Source: Chlamydiota bacterium
GTDB lineage: Bacteria; Chlamydiota; Chlamydiia; Chlamydiales; Rhabdochlamydiaceae
Assembly: GCA_013041585.1 (NCBI GenBank)
Contig: JABEVM010000187.1
Coordinates: 1 to 8,910, forward strand
Length of the DNA stretch: 8,910 bases
Direction: 5' to 3'
The position numbers and the translations under genes are program-made. The notes beneath the pieces are model-generated. The model worked only from the letters and a program-made list of their open reading frames with translations, was not told the origin of the DNA and searched no databases. This document shows positions 6,083 through 8,910 of this stretch, piece after piece. Position 1 is the first letter of the stretch; every line of letters starts with the position of its first letter.

Positions 6083-6838
6083 ATGCGTCGATTTTTTTCG
6101 TATTTCTTTTCTCTTTTATTTGTTGTCATCATAGTACTCATCGTAATAGGGTTTATAACCTGGATGAGGGTCCCTGGAATTTTATCTAAAGATCTTTCGG
6201 ATAATCTCCAAGTTGAAGTTAGGATAGGTGATGCCTCTCTTGGATGGAATCAAATTTCCATCGCTAGCCTATTTATCGGTAATCCCCCAGGATCTATCCT
6301 TCCGCAAGCATTCTCTTGCGATCGGATCAATATCGATAATACTCTCCCTAATTATTTGAAGGATAATGTTGTTGTGGAGCTTATTCATTTACAGGATATT
6401 TATTTAGGGCTCGAATTCGAATCCCCATCTGGGACGAAAGGAAATTGGACAAAAATCATGGGCAATTTAGAGCGTTCTCAAGCAAAATCCAAAAAAGATA
6501 AAAAGGTTTCTTCAAGAACAGTTCTTATCCGAAAGATCATACTGGAAAATATTAAAGTAGATGTTGTCTATGCAACCCAGCCAAATAACATAAAACATCT
6601 ACCTCCTATTGATCGGATGGAATTTACCGATATTAGTAGCGAGGGCGGATTCCCTACAGATCAAATCATGAACAGTGTCTTAGGGCAAATGCTAAAATCG
6701 GTATTTGTTAAAGAGAACCTTCAGAACATGCTAAATGATCTCTTAGATTCTTCAAAAAATCCGGTTGATTCCCTGCTTAAGCCATTCAAAGGCCTATTCA
6801 ATACGAATGAAGAACCTGCAAAGGATTTCGCTGCATAA
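6083..6838 (+). CDS. Membrane-anchored AsmA-like protein of unknown function
   Basis: A 251-residue protein with one N-terminal membrane segment (about residues 4-27, very rich in Phe, Val and Ile after MRR) and the rest probably periplasmic. Residues 42-112 have the layout of AsmA-family N-terminal domains: VEVRIGDASLGW, SLFIGNPPG (63-70), then short beta-strands and a VELIHLQDIYLGLEF strand. NWTKIMGNL (121-129) and IRKIILENIKVDVV (149-162) continue the pattern. A lysine-rich linker (134-141) separates the two halves. AsmA-type proteins act at the inner membrane in envelope lipid or outer-membrane homeostasis, but this one is far shorter than AsmA or TamB. AAGG lies about eight bases before the ATG. 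It is convergent with the DUF502 gene, 17 bp apart. The family match is from motif memory; the function is unproven. Confidence 0.8.
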   Translation: MRRFFSYFFSLLFVVIIVLIVIGFITWMRVPGILSKDLSDNLQVEVRIGDASLGWNQISIASLFIGNPPGSILPQAFSCDRINIDNTLPNYLKDNVVVELIHLQDIYLGLEFESPSGTKGNWTKIMGNLERSQAKSKKDKKVSSRTVLIRKIILENIKVDVVYATQPNNIKHLPPIDRMEFTDISSEGGFPTDQIMNSVLGQMLKSVFVKENLQNMLNDLLDSSKNPVDSLLKPFKGLFNTNEEPAKDFAA

Positions 6839-6855
6839 GTGAAATGAAAAAGCCT

Positions 6856-7446
6856 CTATTTGGGGATGTCTTTCTTAGTATGAGAAAGCATCCCTGCAGT
6901 TACAACAAACCTCATAGCCTCTTCTACAGACATTGAAATTCGCTTTACAGAGCTTCTTGGAACCATAATCATATATCCACCAATCTGATAACTCATAGGC
7001 AGAAAAACAGCGATCTCCCCTTCTTCTCCGACTCCTTTAGGAAGATCATCAAAAGACTCTCTCGTAACAAGCCCGATAAGACGCGTCCCTGCGATCTCAA
7101 AAGAAACAACATAACCTTGCTTCCTAGCTTCGTCCGATTGAAAGAACTTCATGAGGTCACGAACAGAGCTATAGAGAGTTTTAACAAAAGGGATGCGATG
7201 CATGAGGTTCTCTCCCGCCTCATAGAGCTTACGAAGAAGGTAAGTGTTAAGCAGCGCCCCAATCACAATAATAAGAACAAAAGCCAAGAGGACGCCTGAC
7301 CCCCTATAATAATATTCAGGCCCTAAAATTGCCTTTATCGGAATACTAAAGACACCTTCTAAAACATTGTATAGCCAAATGAGCAGGGCTAGAGTCAGCG
7401 AAATGGGAGCGAGGGCAATCAGTCCCCTCATAAAAATTTTCTTCAT
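6856..7446 (-). CDS. DUF502 (COV-like) inner-membrane protein
   Basis: A 196-residue protein with two membrane segments (about residues 6-29 and 51-70), a short GENLMHRIPFVKTLYSSVRDL helix (78-98) and a cytoplasmic or periplasmic beta domain. The opening MRGLIALAPISLTLALLIWL, the IP..K.LYSSV...  segment and the ending MVPRSSVKRISMSVEEAMR (161-179) with GMLS match the DUF502 family, whose plant relatives are the COV/LCV proteins. The biochemical role is unknown. In the usual DUF502 protein a VPTTPNPTSG motif precedes the 'VPRS' strand; here the same place reads FLPMSYQIGGYMIMVPRS, so that motif is diverged. AGGAAG lies six bases before the ATG and fixes the start. It is downstream of the porin gene but behind its terminator, so it probably has its own promoter. 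Confidence 0.87.
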   Translation of the reverse strand: MKKIFMRGLIALAPISLTLALLIWLYNVLEGVFSIPIKAILGPEYYYRGSGVLLAFVLIIVIGALLNTYLLRKLYEAGENLMHRIPFVKTLYSSVRDLMKFFQSDEARKQGYVVSFEIAGTRLIGLVTRESFDDLPKGVGEEGEIAVFLPMSYQIGGYMIMVPRSSVKRISMSVEEAMRFVVTAGMLSHTKKDIPK

Positions 7447-7478
7447 ATTCGTCTTCCTGAATAAAATCTGTCTTTCGT

Positions 7479-7512
7479 AAACAAAACAACCCCAGGAAAT
7501 CTCCTGAGGTTG
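7479..7512 (-). terminator. Intrinsic terminator of the porin gene
   Basis: Read on the minus strand, CAACCTCAGGA (7512-7502) pairs with TCCTGGGGTTG (7497-7487) around a GATT loop, followed by TTTTGTTT. The single non-Watson-Crick position is a G-U wobble on this strand but an A-C mismatch on the other, which supports minus-strand function. It lies 37 bases after the porin stop codon. Confidence 0.88.
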
Positions 7513-7548
7513 CTAAAAAATAAACTAAGAAATGTCTAAGTAGTTATC

Positions 7549-8862
7549 TTAGAAATCAAGTCTTACATCAACTGTTAGACCATGTAACCCGAGGTTACCT
7601 TTTCTAATAGTTTTTGTTTCGAACACAAACGCATTTTCATTGATAGTGCGGAAGTTGTTCAAGTGGAACCACTCGTTAACTTCATATCCTGCGCTAACAT
7701 AGAAATGGCAACCGCTATCTTCGAAACCTGTATGCCACATTAGGCCTAAGATTCCTTGTAGTGTTGTTTTTGTTGTGTGCGATGTCGCTCTATAGTTGTT
7801 ATCAACTGGGAAGTTCACGTTTACTGAAGTTGAACCTGGAATACCTGACACATTTACAGAAGTATTTATAGTGAAATTCTGCTCAATTTCTTCATATCCA
7901 TAAAGAATAGATCCAGAAACTTTACCGTAAGCTGCGAAATGATTAGTGAAATTCCAATACACATCAGCACCGGCTCTAAGACCTACTGCATGGTATTCAT
8001 CTTCGCCATTCATTGTGGCATTTGTAATTGCCAAACTATTTACATTAAATGCTCCAAGAGAAACAGGAGTGCCTAGTGCAACTGTGCCTAGTTTAGGTAA
8101 GTAAGTATTGTCCAAACGCTGATTTAACCAAGCGCCTCTTAAACCAATATGAGGACGTAATGTTAAATTTTTACCTAGGAAAAAGTTTCTTCCAAACTCT
8201 AGGTCCACTGTATTGTAATGCAATCTCCACTTAGATGATGCATGTCTTGCAGGTCCACCTGAGAAAAGAGAAGCATATCCTGGGATTGCTGCTCCTTCTA
8301 ATATTCCACCAACAAGCGCTTGTAGTGTAGAAGCGATATTAGCAGGAGTTAGAGACGTTGCAAGATTGACTGCTGGTAGTTGATCATAAGTTCTTGAATT
8401 AGCAGTAGCTTTTGGACGGATCCATGTCCAGTTTAACATAAGATCATACTGGTCTCTTTCACCCCAAACTAAGCCAAGACCAAACTTAAATCCTGGCTCC
8501 CATTTAAAGTCCATGTTGATGTCTTTAATGGAATTGTGGAATCCAAAATCACTGCTGCAACCTGATGTTAGGGCAGAAGGATCAGTATTTACATCAAAAT
8601 TACCTTGCACACCTGCATCAAGATCTTCCACGTCTGCTTGCCAGTAGATGAACGAAGCATCAACAACAAAGCTCATTGGGCTTGGATATGGTGGCATTCT
8701 GTCTCCAAGAGATGGAGCCATTGTCTTTTGTTTCATTTTGGCATCTTTCGAATTGTCGTTAGACATTGAATTAGTGCCATTGTCTGCTGCAAAAACGAAA
8801 GTGTTTACTGATAGTAACGCTGCCGTTAATGCAATTTGTTTGAATTTCTTGTTTATTTTCAT
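7549..8862 (-). CDS. Lpg1974-type (MOMP-like) outer-membrane pore protein
   Basis: A 437-residue outer-membrane beta-barrel of the Legionella-type MOMP-like family. A signal peptide is clear: MKINKKFKQ, then IALTAALLSVNTFVF, with likely cleavage after VFA at residue 25. The mature protein starts with a Lys/Asp/Asn-rich spacer, then strand motifs FVVDASFIYWQADVED, FKFGLGLVWGERDQYDLMLNW, LHYNTVDLEFGRNFFLGKNL, HIGLRGAWLNQRLDN, GLRAGADVYWNF and FYVSAGYEVNEWFHL. It ends LTVDVRLDF, a terminal Phe as required for BAM insertion. Only two cysteines (about 102 and 385) are visible. The likely role is a porin. An upstream in-frame ATG at 8883 would add seven residues, but AAGGAAGG at 8867-8874 fits the ATG at 8862, so that start was chosen. 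Environmental chlamydiae carry many copies of this family. Confidence 0.92.
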   Translation of the reverse strand: MKINKKFKQIALTAALLSVNTFVFAADNGTNSMSNDNSKDAKMKQKTMAPSLGDRMPPYPSPMSFVVDASFIYWQADVEDLDAGVQGNFDVNTDPSALTSGCSSDFGFHNSIKDINMDFKWEPGFKFGLGLVWGERDQYDLMLNWTWIRPKATANSRTYDQLPAVNLATSLTPANIASTLQALVGGILEGAAIPGYASLFSGGPARHASSKWRLHYNTVDLEFGRNFFLGKNLTLRPHIGLRGAWLNQRLDNTYLPKLGTVALGTPVSLGAFNVNSLAITNATMNGEDEYHAVGLRAGADVYWNFTNHFAAYGKVSGSILYGYEEIEQNFTINTSVNVSGIPGSTSVNVNFPVDNNYRATSHTTKTTLQGILGLMWHTGFEDSGCHFYVSAGYEVNEWFHLNNFRTINENAFVFETKTIRKGNLGLHGLTVDVRLDF

Positions 8863-8866
8863 CATT

Positions 8867-8875
8867 CCTTCCTTT
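8867..8875 (-). promoter_or_regulatory. Ribosome binding site deciding the porin start
   Basis: Minus-strand AAAGGAAGG lies four to seven bases before the ATG at 8862-8860. An in-frame ATG at 8883 lacks any such sequence upstream, and using it would place charged residues before the signal peptide. The ATG at 8865 is too close to the site. Confidence 0.7.
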
Positions 8876-8910
8876 CTTACCATTATTTTTGGGGTTAAGC
8901 TTTACTAAAC

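Noticed and set aside
7447..7486. Possible promoter for the DUF502 gene just after the porin terminator
   Set aside because: TTGTTT and TTTTAT can be spaced at 17 bases on the minus strand, but they overlap the terminator U-tract and are poor matches, so I did not list them.
8648..8908. Plus-strand frame of 86 codons opposite the porin start
   Set aside because: It lies antisense to the signal peptide and N-terminus of a clear porin gene; its hydrophobic look comes from the complementary strand.

Overview
The window looks like chromosomal DNA from a member of the Chlamydiae, most likely outside the classical Chlamydiaceae (a Parachlamydia-, Waddlia-, Simkania- or Rhabdochlamydia-like environmental lineage). 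Three things point there: pepF lying head-to-head with groES-groEL, a neighbourhood also known from Chlamydia; a groE promoter carrying a CIRCE-type HrcA operator; and a signal-peptide-bearing outer-membrane beta-barrel of the Legionella-type MOMP-like (Lpg1974) family, which environmental chlamydiae carry in many copies. Base composition is moderately AT-rich. The genus cannot be fixed from the sequence alone.

Layout from left to right. At 2-712 (minus) is the 5' part of a gene that leaves the window. It encodes a hydrophobic protein whose visible C-terminal part begins a 49-residue tandem repeat. Positions 713-1556 hold no intact gene. The first part is very AT-rich, and the rest contains what look like two decayed reading frames, one of which resembles the N-terminal region of DUF1016/YhcG-type proteins. 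Next come ptsH (HPr) and pepF (oligoendopeptidase F), both on the minus strand. A 278-bp intergenic region separates pepF from groES-groEL and holds the CIRCE operator, a sigma-70-type promoter and a leader hairpin. The groE operon ends at a near-perfect intrinsic terminator.

After it come a small plus-strand membrane-anchored AsmA-like protein and, convergent with it, a minus-strand DUF502 (COV-like) membrane protein. Last is a minus-strand Lpg1974-type porin with its own terminator. The right-hand genes are thus all envelope-associated: one inner-membrane protein with a periplasmic AsmA-like domain, one inner-membrane DUF502 protein and one outer-membrane porin.

Functionally, the centre is housekeeping: protein folding (GroES/GroEL under HrcA), peptide turnover (PepF) and carbon/phosphate regulation (HPr). 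I do not see an obvious new defence or mobile system. The parts most worth a second look are the 49-residue-repeat protein at the left edge, the two relic frames beside it, the extended palindrome around CIRCE, and the diverged motif in the DUF502 protein.
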